Shown piece after piece: positions 22,347 through 33,427 of a stretch of DNA of 64,000 bases. The stretch is from Porpolomopsis calyptriformis (taxonomy: Eukaryota > Basidiomycota > Agaricomycetes > Agaricales > Hygrophoraceae), in the NCBI GenBank assembly GCA_951640195.1, contig OX621167.1, positions 1-64,000 on the forward strand, read 5' to 3'. A program made the position numbers and the translations under genes. Below the pieces are notes generated by a model. The model saw only the letters and a list, made by a program, of their open reading frames with translations. It was not told the DNA's origin and ran no database searches. Position 1 is the first letter of the stretch. Each line of letters starts with the position of its first letter.

Positions 22347-22880
22347 TTGGTTCCAAGGGTAGTTACATTTGGGGGTGGGTGGATAACTGCATGAAAACAA
22401 GATAATCAGCATAAAATTTATCTAGATGTGGTGAAAAAATAAGCATTCATTCAATCGCATGCGTATAGCCATTGTGGTGCTGGAAGTAGTTTCGTGTGTG
22501 AGTCACAGCTCTTGATCACTACTTAGGCTCCTCACACATCACTTCATAGCACATCACTTCATAAGTACATAACAGCTAGTTGATATTCACGCATACACAG
22601 ACAAGATAGCTGGGAGTTAATCAATACAGTATCAAAGCAACTTGATATGTTATGCGTGACATCACATTTGCATACCAAAATGGGATGGGAGTGGCGCATG
22701 TGAACTTGCTAATTTACACCTGCACACAGCTCAACATGTCTACACAGGTTTAGCACAAATCGTATGTAGTAGACTTATATAGTAACTAGCTTGGAATGCA
22801 GCAATACAAGTTGATTAATATTTGTGGAAAGTTTGATGCGACATGCATGCAGCGTAATAGATGCTAATTCAGTAATTTTA
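22347..22880. other. Intergenic region, short direct repeats
   Basis: No gene seen. A 14-bp motif (cacatcacttcata) is repeated in tandem near 22534-22562. The region separates member C from the 3' end of the sirtuin gene. Confidence 0.45.
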
Positions 22881-24031
22881 TCAAGACCATAACCTCCATG
22901 ATGGTCTGTAGTTAAGCTTTCTGTCTCCATAGAGAACCTGAACCTGAGTGTGGTTGCTTTCGAGCATTTCACCTGACGCAATCATCTCCTCCATCCTTTT
23001 CAATGCCAACCGTGCAAACTCTTCACAGTCCATGTCTATCCAAGCGTCGAATATACCAGCCCACGTAGCTGTGTTTGTAAAGGTATTATTGAGATATATA
23101 ACTTGAGGCGATGCTTGTAAACTGGATTTGGGGGAATTTTTTGCTAAGATTCTAGCGGACTGCTTGATAAAGTCAGTAGTACCCTTCACTTTCAAGCTAG
23201 TGCCAACCACAAGGAGAAGATCTAGTTGGCGACTGGGGGTGGTAGTTAACCCAAGATCATTTTGCTGCACGTTTGCTATTTCTTCTCCTCGAGGATGTGG
23301 TTCTCCGTAAAGAATGATATTGGGTCGGAGTCGAGGCACAGTCGTTCTGCGTTTGCCCTGCTCTACCCTCTTTTCCATATTGATTTGACATTCAGTGCAT
23401 TCTGGTAGTTGGCCCTCTTTCAAAGAGGGGTAGTATGGTTCGAGGATAAAAATGGAGGAGCAGCCAGGGCATCGTAGTTCCTCTAGGGATCCATGCAATG
23501 GAATGCATCGGGCTGGTCCATCACTGGGGTGAATTTCTGAGGACATATGTAACCCAGCCTTGAGCTCCAAACCATCGATATTTTGAGTGTAAACACGGAG
23601 TAACACTCCTTGGAGGTCTAGAGCACGAAGGAAATGGTGGAAGGCAGTGGGTTGTGCGATCGCCGCTTTCTCAGCAAGGGTGGCAATGAGCTGACAATGC
23701 AGTGATTGTTGCTTTTGGGTCTAGAACATTAACTTGGTCAACTAATCCTCACTTGAACATATATTTCTCACTACGAGGGATGAGCTAGTAAGCAGATCAG
23801 TCAGGTTGACTCCGGTAAATCCAGATAGTGCGTTGCCAGTATATAAGCCGTCTGGTCCTCTAAAACATGGAATACCTGCAGCCACGGATATTCCTGCTCC
23901 TAGAGAGTAGGTAAGTATTTGAATGAAACATGATGATGGGTCGATTTACCACAGAGCACGACGATTCTCTTTGCTTTCAGTATTCCATCCATTAGATCTG
24001 TTGCACTTTGTTTTATAGTGGAGGGGAACAT
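22881..24031 (-). CDS. Sirtuin, NAD-dependent deacetylase, Hst3/Hst4-like (copy 1)
   Basis: Three exons (minus): 24031-23950, 23899-23775, 23720-22881; phases join into 348 aa. Sir2 landmarks appear in order: GAGISVAAGIP (residues 28-38), FRGPDGLY, TQNIDGLE (about 114-121), LHGS with the catalytic His (about 145), the zinc pairs CPGC (153, 156) and CTEC (177, 180), YGEPHPRGEE and GTSLKV (about 242-247). The RPNIILYGE and DLLLVVGTSLKVKGT blocks are closest to fungal Hst3/Hst4 sirtuins, which remove acetyl groups from histone H3. No targeting peptide is seen, so it is probably nuclear. It follows the BAH-PHD gene on the same strand by 72 bp. All catalytic residues are present. Confidence 0.92.
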
Positions 24032-24103
24032 AATAGCTGAGTTTTTAGCAGTAACACGGTGAAGGATAGTAGGTATTAGATAAGCTAGAAGAATGGTAAG
24101 GTA

Positions 24104-25469
24104 TCAAATAAGCAAATCTGAGCTACACCGAGGGCAAGTATAGTATGTTTGGTCTGTAACGACTAATGGCTCATAAGAGTCTGTGTTATCTATGCCGAAT
24201 TCTGCCTCAAGCCAGTTTTCCCAGTCAGTGTCTATCATATTTAACCGAGACTCCTCAATGAGGTGAGCAGCTATCCATCCAGAGGCTTGGACGACACTGC
24301 GTTCCTGTGAAGAAAGCAACTTTCTAGCCTTGTTCACGATCCTAATATTTCCGGCTGTAAAATAAGTGAGACCTCCCCTAGCTGTGGGTTGGAAAGCAAC
24401 TTGAAGTATAATTTTTGGGGTGTCGGCAAACTTCTCTATAGCATAGAGATTGTTAAGATACTGCTGCTGGGTAATGTTGGCAGGGGTTCCTAGGCAAGTA
24501 AGATGGGACCATCTTTTGCAGGACCAGCAGTAGCGTTGTTCCTCTGTATCGGGGGACCAAAGTGAATAACAGTGAGTTGCGCCACATATTTCTGGCTCGC
24601 CCTACCACCCAATAGATTACTACAGGGTATATGTTTAGTTCAATGAATGCACCTTCAATGCCTGCCTATGCCCATCCCAGAAGTATCTAATAGAAATTTT
24701 AGTATAATAGATGGGTTGGTATTATCGTCAAGCTTACCGCATGTAATACGCGGTTACTGGAGGTTGATCTTCAATCTGATTTTTAATAATAACAATGTCG
24801 ATTGTATCTACAGTTTAATTTTCAGTTCAGTTCAGTTCATTCTTTTATATCTGCTTCTCGATATAATAACCCTCACCTTCCAAGGCTTGCGCATCAATGA
24901 TATCTGTAGAATCAGAGCCACACAGCTCTTGCTTTCCAAATGTGTTTATATACCTGTCAAGAGTAAGAAGAACATAGAGTGACAGGAGAAGGAGTAGGTT
25001 TTGAGATGCAACCTTTTAGTATCAGCCTTAACATCACTTCTCTCCAACAACTGCTTGGCTGTATACATCCATGAAACCTTAGCAAGATACTTGTTCTAAA
25101 GCACATTGTCAACATTGGGTAGGGTAGCTTGAGCAGGTGTATCACCTTAGTAGTTTTTCTTATTTGTAGGATCAAACCTTTCCAGTAGTCGTCCATTATA
25201 ATATTATTTTCTTCCTTTGCATGGAGGCCAAGGTGACGGATGAGGCAGCTGTGTTTGAGGGAAATAATCAAATGACTACTATTCAAGCATTATCGATAAA
25301 CACTTACAAGTCATTCTTAACGAATTTGCAAGGAGAGCCTATAAAGTTTTGATTCGGAACAAATAGAACAAGGCATAGGTGATATCTCACCATCATTTGG
25401 ATTAGGAACCTCGAGGTATTCTACGACTTTTGCAGATTTCCATTGTTTTTCCTCGGTTGTAGGTGCCAT
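24104..25469 (-). CDS. BAH-PHD chromatin reader (copy 1)
   Basis: Eight exons (minus): 25469-25391, 25338-25308, 25248-25146, 25095-25013, 24953-24877, 24807-24738, 24686-24653, 24601-24104; phases join into 324 aa. Residues about 35-155 form a BAH domain (DYWKGLILQIRK, YLAKVSWMYTAKQLL, QELCGSDSTDIIDA, AYYMRYFWDG), as in many Agaricomycete BAH-PHD proteins. A PHD finger follows: Cys 165 and 170, RYCWSCKRWSHLTCLG (184, 187, His 192, 195) and a late CPRC pair (315, 318), with an unusually long insert before the last pair. Such proteins bind nucleosomes or methylated histone tails. It shares a 129-bp divergent promoter with the 1,646-aa gene and precedes the sirtuin gene. Copy 2 carries Pro to Leu near the C-terminus. 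Confidence 0.8.
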
Positions 25470-25598
25470 AATAATAAATCTACGGACCAATGTTGATTAT
25501 TCGTATTATATTCCCACAGCTATATATATGTCACGTGAATGTAGATACACTTTGTCTCGACTATTGCACAAACATAGCTCTCGATCTTAACCTCCAAT
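25470..25598. promoter_or_regulatory. Bidirectional promoter between BAH-PHD and the 1,646-aa gene (copy 1)
   Basis: Only 129 bp separate the two divergent start codons. The gap contains ccaat (25487-25491), tatatatat (25521-25529) and a cacgtg E-box (25532-25537), so the two genes are probably co-regulated. Confidence 0.6.
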
Positions 25599-28500
25599 AT
25601 GGCAAACCAGGCAAATGAAGGTGCAGATTATGACAGTGATATAGATAGGATCATAGCTATGTCCTCACTAGCCAAGGTAAGCCTATCCCTAGTAGTTATG
25701 TATCTAATTCGATTCACACAATTAAATCATTACGAGGCTAATAAAACCATAATAAACCAGGAAGGGGATTCGACTTCTAGTGGTTCAGATGATAGTGATA
25801 TACGTAATATCCTGAATATGCCTTGTGCAGAGAAGATGCCAATGCCAATACCGATGCTAGGAGAAAAACATATGCCTTCCAAAAAACATATATTAATCAA
25901 CAAAAAGCCAGTATACTCAGTAAGTGTATATCTGTTTTCAAGGTTAAAGTGCTCACATTATTACAGACAACGTTAATTAGCCTAAATCATCTTAACATCC
26001 AGAATTCGGATCAGCAATATATATCGATACCTCCATTGGCTCCCTTAGGTCCCCAGCCAGGTCCTTCAAGGGTCCAAAACGCAATAAGTAGAAAGGATAA
26101 TGACGCTGTATGTCTCAATTAACCTATGACAATAATAACTTACATTTATTTATTTTCCAGGTGGCGAAAGCATGGTATGTATTTTAAGAGAAATCATAAG
26201 ATACTTGCGTATTAATACTGGTTAGGTTTAGTGATTATAGCTCTCCTTCAGAGCCTTCGGTGGATATTAGAAGGAACAACTCGCGATTTGAAACCAGACA
26301 CCGGTGAATAAATCTATCATTCGAAATGTTAGGTTAAATACTAAACTTTTAGAAGCTCAACAAGCCGATCATCGTCGCCAGCTAGCAATAACGGATCAGA
26401 TTTCATTGGATCCAGTGAAAGTGACAGCGCTCATTCTCATTTACTAGCAAAAAATGCCATTCGATTGAATCTACCACGATCTGAGCAAGAGCTTTTTATA
26501 GGTATGTTCTTATATTATTGGTGGTGATTAGACTCATTAAGGATATTAGACACGAAGCTAGCAGATCCAAGGATATGGGCTTCAGCTTGTCAATCATTGG
26601 GATCTGCTAAGCCTGGAAACCACCTGGATCACGCGGTCATAGAAATTTACCTTTTGAAATCATGGTATATGTCCATTCAACCCCAGATGCCATCTCAGAG
26701 ATATTCCTACTATCTAGACTCGGAAACGGTGAGCAGGGTAATAAGAGAAGAAGAAGACATCCTGTCTACCGAAATCCATAAAACTCTCCTTCTTCCACCT
26801 CACGTTGCTATCCCGAAAAAGCCTGTGTTATTTTTCCCTCCACTATCATGGCAATCTTCTGCAACCCAAAGGCTAGCTTTATTTGATTACCAGCAGGAGA
26901 AGGTTCTTGTTTTTAGCCATGGAGCTCCACTCGAAACCAATATGTACTCAGATTGGACGGAGTGGAATGGCAACTACTATTGGAGGGCTATTGCTAATGT
27001 GTTTGGGTGGATCCTGGGTAGTGAGTTGGATGAGCGAGGTCCCCAAGTAATCGAACCGAATTGGAATACGGTGAAAATCTCGTTTCTATACAGAAGAAGC
27101 ATATTCATATACATATTTCAACAGAGTGAGGCCGACACTGGTTCCTGGATGGCATCGCTTTGCCAAGAAATCTTTGATAATGGTTGGATGTATTCCACAG
27201 ACATTAACCAACACCCACTTGCACCCAAATTGCAATGTGTTCATGCGATGCGAGAGAGAATATTTCTCACTGCGCTTCAAACTGTACAAAAATCATATGA
27301 CTTCTGGAACAAGACTCAGACCCTGCTTCGGTATTCCATGGAACCCAATTCTGAGGTTGTGAATGATATGAAGGCTGGGCTTTTAAAATTCAAGCGTTTC
27401 GAGGTAATAGCACTTGCGCTTGCAACTGCTCGTATGAAGTGTGAGTATTATCTCATTCCGATTACCTGTGATAATCAATCTAAAGAGGCTACCTATATTA
27501 ATCAACTAGGCCATCTTCTGGATAGTCACGACAAGGATGGCAATGCCAGCAATGACGACAACAATCACAATGATGATGACAATGATGACAACGATGATGA
27601 TTCCATTGTAATCAACCTACCACCTCAGCCTTCCAGAAGGTCTCTACCTGAAATCCAACTTCCAGAGGTTGAGCTAAATGGGAATGGGGGTGAAGAAGCA
27701 TTAGCAACAAGCGTTGATGAGCGGCCTTTTGATGACTACGAATCAGCTATGTTGGTTTGCTCCGAGGATCAAGCTGATATCATTCCAAACACGTGGACCT
27801 TTGACACCAATGGAATGCTTGTATTGGGCAAGCACTGGAGTATCTGGAGGGATAGAGGCTATAGGTTGCAGGCCGATTTTTTCTCTATGTTCAATAACCA
27901 GGAACCGGTTCTCCTCAATGACCACCTTCTTCCACACTGGGATTCAAGTGATCAAGCAAGTGGATGTTTACCATCATCTCCAGTTGCATACCCATCCTCG
28001 TTATCTTCTCATTCTTCTGAGGTGCTGAATTCCCTACCAGCTATGGACAACCCAGATGTGACTGTGATGGGTGCTCAGGATATGTTGGATGAGGCGGGAG
28101 GGGTGGAAGGGACATCAGAGAGCCAGGGTGTGTTTGTAAAAGGTAAAGCACGCAACAACAAATTCATCTACTTCGACTTGGAGAAGGATAGAGTAAACCT
28201 GGACGATGAAGAAGTGTCAGTGTCGGTGGATATCGACAGCGTCATATGGGTCACGCATAAACCACAGTTCATTGGTCCAATCAATATTCACCTTCTTCCA
28301 CTGTTAGACGACAAACCTCCATTCTCTATCAACAATCATGTCTATGTCCAGGTTCTACAACCACCTACCACTCGAAATCCTAGGCAGAGGTCTAAAAGGT
28401 ATCCACTTAGTGCCTTGCCACATACCCATTTCGGGCAGATGGGTCAAGGATCAGGCCAATTTAACACCTACGTCTTCTTCCCTCGTATGATTAGGAAAGA

Positions 28501-30954
28501 CCCAGGAACGCATAGAATGACTACTCTGATGCCAAGGGAGGTACAGGAGTTGTGGTTCTCACAAGTGATCATGCCTGCTCTGCCAGTGGTTTTAGCCAAC
28601 TACACCGGAATTATGGAGTATCTTCCTACAAGCGTCAGTAATCTCCAATGGAAAATAGGGACAAGACGTACGACCAAGACCATTCCCCTCACACCTGAAG
28701 CATTTTCTTCCATGCGAACCACTCTCTGCGACATCATAAATAACCAGCCCGATCTCCTAGGCCGATTCGGGTCCTTTTTCTTTGTTGTAGATGCTCGAGG
28801 TATCAAACTGCTCTCTAAGCAGCACCACCCAACCGAGAATATATATCAGGCACTCTGTTCGATGATTCCTAACATGGACTGGGATTATATGAAGGACCGA
28901 TCGCATGGAGAACTCTTGCTTGATCTTGGGATTTCATACCATCCTCCTTCTAGGGAGGATCAGGAGCCATTGGTAGGGCTGTGGAGGTTAGATAGGATCG
29001 ACGACTCGTACGACCTTATGGGGATGAAAAAAGGAATGACCCATTATACTGCCATGTTTGGAGCTTATGGAGGGAGACAGGCTGAAACCAAGTTGAAGAA
29101 AAGTCGGCTTGTACACCTTTGCTTCCGATCCAGCTACAACCTTTGCTTTGAGGTGGTGCGACTTCCTGGCCAAACGAACTACCTATGTGATGACTGTGAT
29201 GCAGTCAAGACAAATGACCGATTCATGACTAGCTGTGATCACTGGAAAAAGCTGTTTCAATCTTCTCAAATCCAGTCATTCGGCGTTAGAGAAGAAGTTA
29301 GAGGGAGTGGGTTAGCCATTATAAAGCTTCTTGATGTAGCATCTGAAAAGGTAAGCAGCGAAATAACTGCAAACTAGAAATGTCTAATGATTGCCAGGCA
29401 CAAGACTATATGTCGTCTGACCCTATCATTTGGATCAAGTCGAGCCTCTTTTTCAAGTTGTTGGCAAGAAGGCTAGCAGAGTTTCAAAACATCCAACTAC
29501 ACCTTTCACGAAATCGACCAAGCAACTATGGGATGATGGCTACGCTTATCATCCACCTGATTAAGCACACCATGGTCACGCCAAGGATAAAGCACACATT
29601 CTTGAATGATGTGTTGCGAGACCTTCGTTTCAGTTCGATAATGTGGAGGTTCGGAATGTTCTTTCTTCACGACCTCAAGTTGAAGAAAGGAGTGCTATCT
29701 CTAAGAGAACTACCGGAGGAGGATCCAGCTGAGGTTATCCAAGCGTATGGACAGTCCTTGAAGAAGCCACAGGCAACTCAAGCCAACCAGCCATATCACC
29801 TTATTCAAATGTATCAGCAAGATGCGTGCCCTTGGGGTCCTGATCCATCTTGGTCAAGAATTCAGAAACTGTTGGAAACCGAGCCAGAGATTTTCCTTAG
29901 GGAATGGAGGTTGGATGATGACTGGGAAGCTCCTGAACTGCTTTACACAAAGCTGTTGTTTGTTGAGTTCACGCATCAGCTGTGGCTAAGTCTGGCAGAG
30001 CAGTTTGCATCAGCAGGTGTTTTACCCAAGCCAACCACAGTTCAGGAAGCAATGGAGACTTGGACGGTACCTGCGATTCAGCATATCATAGGCATTGACC
30101 ATTGCCGATTCCTTCCTTCGAGCTGTGGCCTTAAAGGAAAGCTTCCTTTGAGTCACTCCCATGATCTATCATTTTCAGCACGTCGGGCAACCTTCTTCCC
30201 TGAACAAACTATCCAGATCCCAGAGAATTCAGTCTGGAAACCATACACCCAGCCTGGAGGATATATCTCCACTTACCACCAATATCTTGTGGATTGGGAT
30301 ATGGATGAAGGTGATCAGCTCTGCCGTGAATTGGACAATATATTTGGCCAGTTACAATGCCTTCCTGTAGGTGGCCTATCGAATAAAAAGGGGAAACAAG
30401 TCATATGGGGGATGAAATCAGGCAAGATCAACTTTATTTCGAATTCAAAGTTCTATCGGATTGAAGAAATTGGGAAAGAGGTGGCTGCGCGTCCACGAAC
30501 TCAGGTCCTAAAAAGGCCTCATGCTTCAAAGAATATACTTCAGAGACGACTAGATGAAACCTTGGGGAGATCGATAAAACCACCTATTCGGAGCCGAAAG
30601 TCTGCCAAAATCTACCAAAAACGAAAGCCTCCTGTGAGACAGAAAGCAGACAACAATCCTTCAGGTTCAGAGAGCGGGAAAGAGCAACAGGTTAGGGTTA
30701 CTCGCTCAAAGGCCAAGGCTGCCCAGAAAGACGAGGGAAGAAAGGGGGTGAGTGGTGTGCGGATAACTCGGTCAAGAATGAACGCTGCTAGGAAAGATGC
30801 GGAGAGAGAAGATTCAGGTTCAGGAAGACATATAGTAGGTAGATCTCAGTCAAGAGTCAAGGCTGCTAGGGAACGGGCAGATTTAGAGTCTGATTCCGAT
30901 TCCGATTCATTAGAGTACACAGATGAGCCAGGATCAGAGCAATCTAGTAGCTAA
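25599..30954 (+). CDS. Giant 1,646-aa protein of unknown function (copy 1)
   Basis: Eight exons: 25599-25676, 25761-25919, 26003-26107, 26161-26174 (a 14-nt microexon), 26226-26303, 26353-26501, 26550-29350, 29398-30954; phases join throughout. Residues 1-190 are Ser/Asp-rich and disordered. A large globular region (about 195-1500) has no domain I recognise; near 345-400 the order ALFDYQQEKVLVF, IEPNW, QQSEADTGSWMA, DNGW faintly recalls a C48/Ulp1 fold with the catalytic Cys replaced (weak). An Asn/Asp tract lies near 27550-27600. Blocks such as RIDDSYDLMGMKKGMTHYTA and LCDDCDAVKT look conserved. The C-terminus holds three basic repeats (RVTRSKAKAAQKD, RITRSRMNAARKD, GRSQSRVKAARE) and an acidic SDSDSDS end. 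It is the largest gene of the unit and the least mutated between copies, so it is the best candidate for the function that maintains the unit. Confidence 0.8.
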
Positions 30955-30999
30955 TGTATCGATTTGAAGATTATATATTCACAGGTCTATTCTACCTAT

Positions 31000-32880
31000 A
31001 TGTGTTACACTGCTCATTGTGGTACCCCAATCAGTCTGCCCATGGGGATGTGGTTATTCTGGGATGTTATCACACTAATGCTATTGATTGAACATAACAT
31101 GCTGATGGTTAGAGAGCTCGGTGAGAAGTTGAAGGTATAACCTCTGATACCTCTTGCATGCTAATTACGGTACCCCAATTATTCCACACATGAGGATTGG
31201 ACTACTCCTGATGTTTGTAGCACCAATGCTATTGATTGAACATAAAATCCTGATGCTTAGAGGGCTCTCTGATAAGTTGAAGGTATACCCTCCCATACCT
31301 GTTGTATACTTATTGCAGCACCCTAGTTAATCCACACATGATGATTGAACTATTCCTAACCTTTGTAATACTCATGCTATTGATTGAACATAAAATCCTG
31401 ATACTCGGAGAGCTCTGTGATAAGTTGAAGGTATATCATCCGATACTTCTTACATACTATACCCCAATCATTCCACACATGAGGATTAGACTACTCCTGA
31501 CCTTTGTAACACTAATGCTGTTGATTTAACATAAAATCCCGATGCTTAGAGAGCTCTCTGATAAGTTAAAGGTATACCACCCCATGATATCTTATATACT
31601 TATTGCGGCACCCTAGTCAATCCATACACGAGGATTAGACTATTCCCAATGTTTATAACACTAATGCTATTGATTGAACATGAAATCCTGATGCTCAGAG
31701 AGCTCTGTGATAACTTGAAGGTATACCCCCCCCTACCTCCTGTATACTTCTTGCGGCACCCCAGTCTATCTACACATGATGATTGGACTATTCCCAATGT
31801 TTGTAACACAGGTGCTATTGATTGAACATGAAATCCTGATGCTCAGAGAGCTCTGTGATAAGTTAGAGATATACCCCCCTATACCCCTTATATAGCTTAT
31901 TGCAGTGCCTCATTCTGTCCATATATTGTCATTCCGAGCATCTGTAACACTGGTGCTATTGATTGAACATGAAATTGTGATGTTTAAAGAGGTCTGTGAT
32001 AAGTTGGAGATATACTCCCCCATACCCCTTATATAGCTTATTGCAGTACCTCATTCTGACCATATATTGTTATTCCAAGCATCTATAACACTGGTGCTAT
32101 TGATTGAACATGAAATTGTGATGTTTAAAGAGGTCTGTGATAAGTTGGAGATATACTCCCTCATACCCTTTATATACCTTATTGGAGTGCCTTATTCTAC
32201 CCATATATTGTTATTCCGAGCATCTATGACACTAGTGCTATTGATTGAACATGAAATTATGATGTTTAAAGATGTCTGTAATAAGTTGGAGATATACCCC
32301 CCCATACCCCTTATATAACTGATTGCGGTACCCCAAATGGTCTATAACTTAGGATTTTTGTATTCCCCACCTCTATGACACTGGGGCTATTGATTGAATA
32401 TAAAACCCAGGTTTTTAAAGACCTCTGTAATAAGTTGGAGATATACCCCCCCATACCCCTTATATAGCTTATTGCGGTACCTTATTCTGCCTATACATCA
32501 GGATTTTGTTATTCCGAGCCTCTATGACACTACTGCTATCGATTGAACATGAAATCCTGATTTTTAAAGAGCTCTGTGATAAGTTGGAGATATACCCCCC
32601 CATACCCCTTATATAGCTTATTGCGGTACCCCAAATGGTCTATAAATCAGGATTTTTGTATTCCCAGTATCTGTGACACTAGTGCTATCGATTGAACATA
32701 AAATCCTGATTTTTAAAGAGCTCTGTGATAAGTTGGAGATATACCCCCCCATACCCCTTATATCACTGATTGCGGTACCCCAAATGGTCCATAAATTGGG
32801 ATTTTTGTATTCCCCACCTCTATGACACTGGGGCTATCGATTGAATATGAAACCCCGATTTTTAGAGCAGTCTATAGCTA
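31000..32880. repeat. Subterminal array of 140-150 bp tandem repeats (copy 1)
   Basis: A motif around ctattgattgaacat recurs at about 31081, 31229, 31378, 31518, 31668, 31815, 31956, 32098, 32238, 32388, 32536, 32685 and 32834, a spacing of 140-150 bp. Each period also holds gataagtt-gagatatacccc and ccatacccctta-tata blocks. About thirteen diverged copies are present, with a decayed fourteenth near 32988. Short frames inside it (for example 31302-31529) reflect the repeat period, not genes. The array ends about 300 bp before the unit boundary. Confidence 0.9.
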
Positions 32881-33206
32881 CTTATACTTATGCCTCCTCC
32901 TAAAACCTTACTATCTTCCACCACGACATACCAAATGCTCTAAAAATCGGAATTTTCTGTGGGCCCACCATTAGTTCACTGTGCCTATCGAATGGATATG
33001 AAATTGTGATTTATAGAGTGCAATACAATAGCTGGGCTGCATAATGGTATAAATGGAGTATTTTACATATATCTCAAGAATGGGACCGCCAATTTTTTTA
33101 ATTTATGGCTTAAACCGATTGTATTGGGATGCCCTAACGATCCCCCAAAGAATTTTGAATTAATTTTGTGCCAGCATTTTGGTCATTTTGTTGATAATGG
33201 GTCCCT
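32881..33206. other. AT-rich right end of unit, copy 1
   Basis: No gene is present. It contains a decayed repeat period and, at 33170-33185, the reverse complement of the left-end motif. Confidence 0.5.
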
Positions 33207-33244
33207 GATATATAAATACTAGATTTTGACCAATAAATGCTGGC
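33170..33244. repeat. Unit junction 1 with inverted motif
   Basis: GCCAGCATTTTGGTCA (33170-33185) and TGACCAATAAATGCTGGC (33227-33244) face each other across 41 bp, with the copy 1/copy 2 boundary (33206/33207) at the centre. The junction can form a stem-loop, as expected when two inverted element ends abut head-to-tail. Confidence 0.6.
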
Positions 33245-33427
33245 CTCTGCCACACTGAACTTGGAAGAAGCTTGTAAAAGATGATGCTCAGACTTGCAAC
33301 AAAGGAAGGTCTTATCTGTTGATCACACAGAGGATACTATCGAACACTGCCCCATGCTCAGGAGGCAACTTGTATCAAAGGAAGATGTGGTACAATATAG
33401 TCGTATACATGGGCAGGTCCACACCAC

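Larger units (their letters stand above)
3897..33206. repeat. 29,310-bp tandem unit, copy 1
   Basis: The unit starts at gatatataaatactag, where this copy and copy 2 become identical (preceding bases differ: c at 3896, t at 33206). It ends where copy 2 begins. All genes and landmarks recur at exactly +29,310, with no insertion or deletion noticed even in long T runs and microsatellites. It carries at least twelve genes, a short LINE insertion, a copia remnant and a right-end array of 140-150 bp repeats. Copy 1 bears a stop codon in the 16327 gene that copy 2 lacks. Confidence 0.95.

Noticed and set aside
26597..29377. Separate genes for the 26597-29377 and 29380-30954 frames
   Set aside because: A 47-nt intron (29351-29397, gtaagc to ttgccag) joins them in phase, and the frame at 26597 begins with TTG and continues upstream through spliced exons.
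31302..32318. Short hydrophobic frames (75 and 83 codons) that could be membrane peptides
   Set aside because: They follow the 140-150 bp repeat period, lack start context and splice partners, and are broken in neighbouring periods.
3897..33206. KDZ-type, Starship tyrosine-recombinase, Helitron or LTR-retrotransposon identity for the unit
   Set aside because: Ulp1 and TET/JBP genes recall KDZ elements, but I found no KDZ transposase motifs, no DUF3435-like recombinase, no Rep-helicase and no LTRs; the only retroelement pieces are small fossils.
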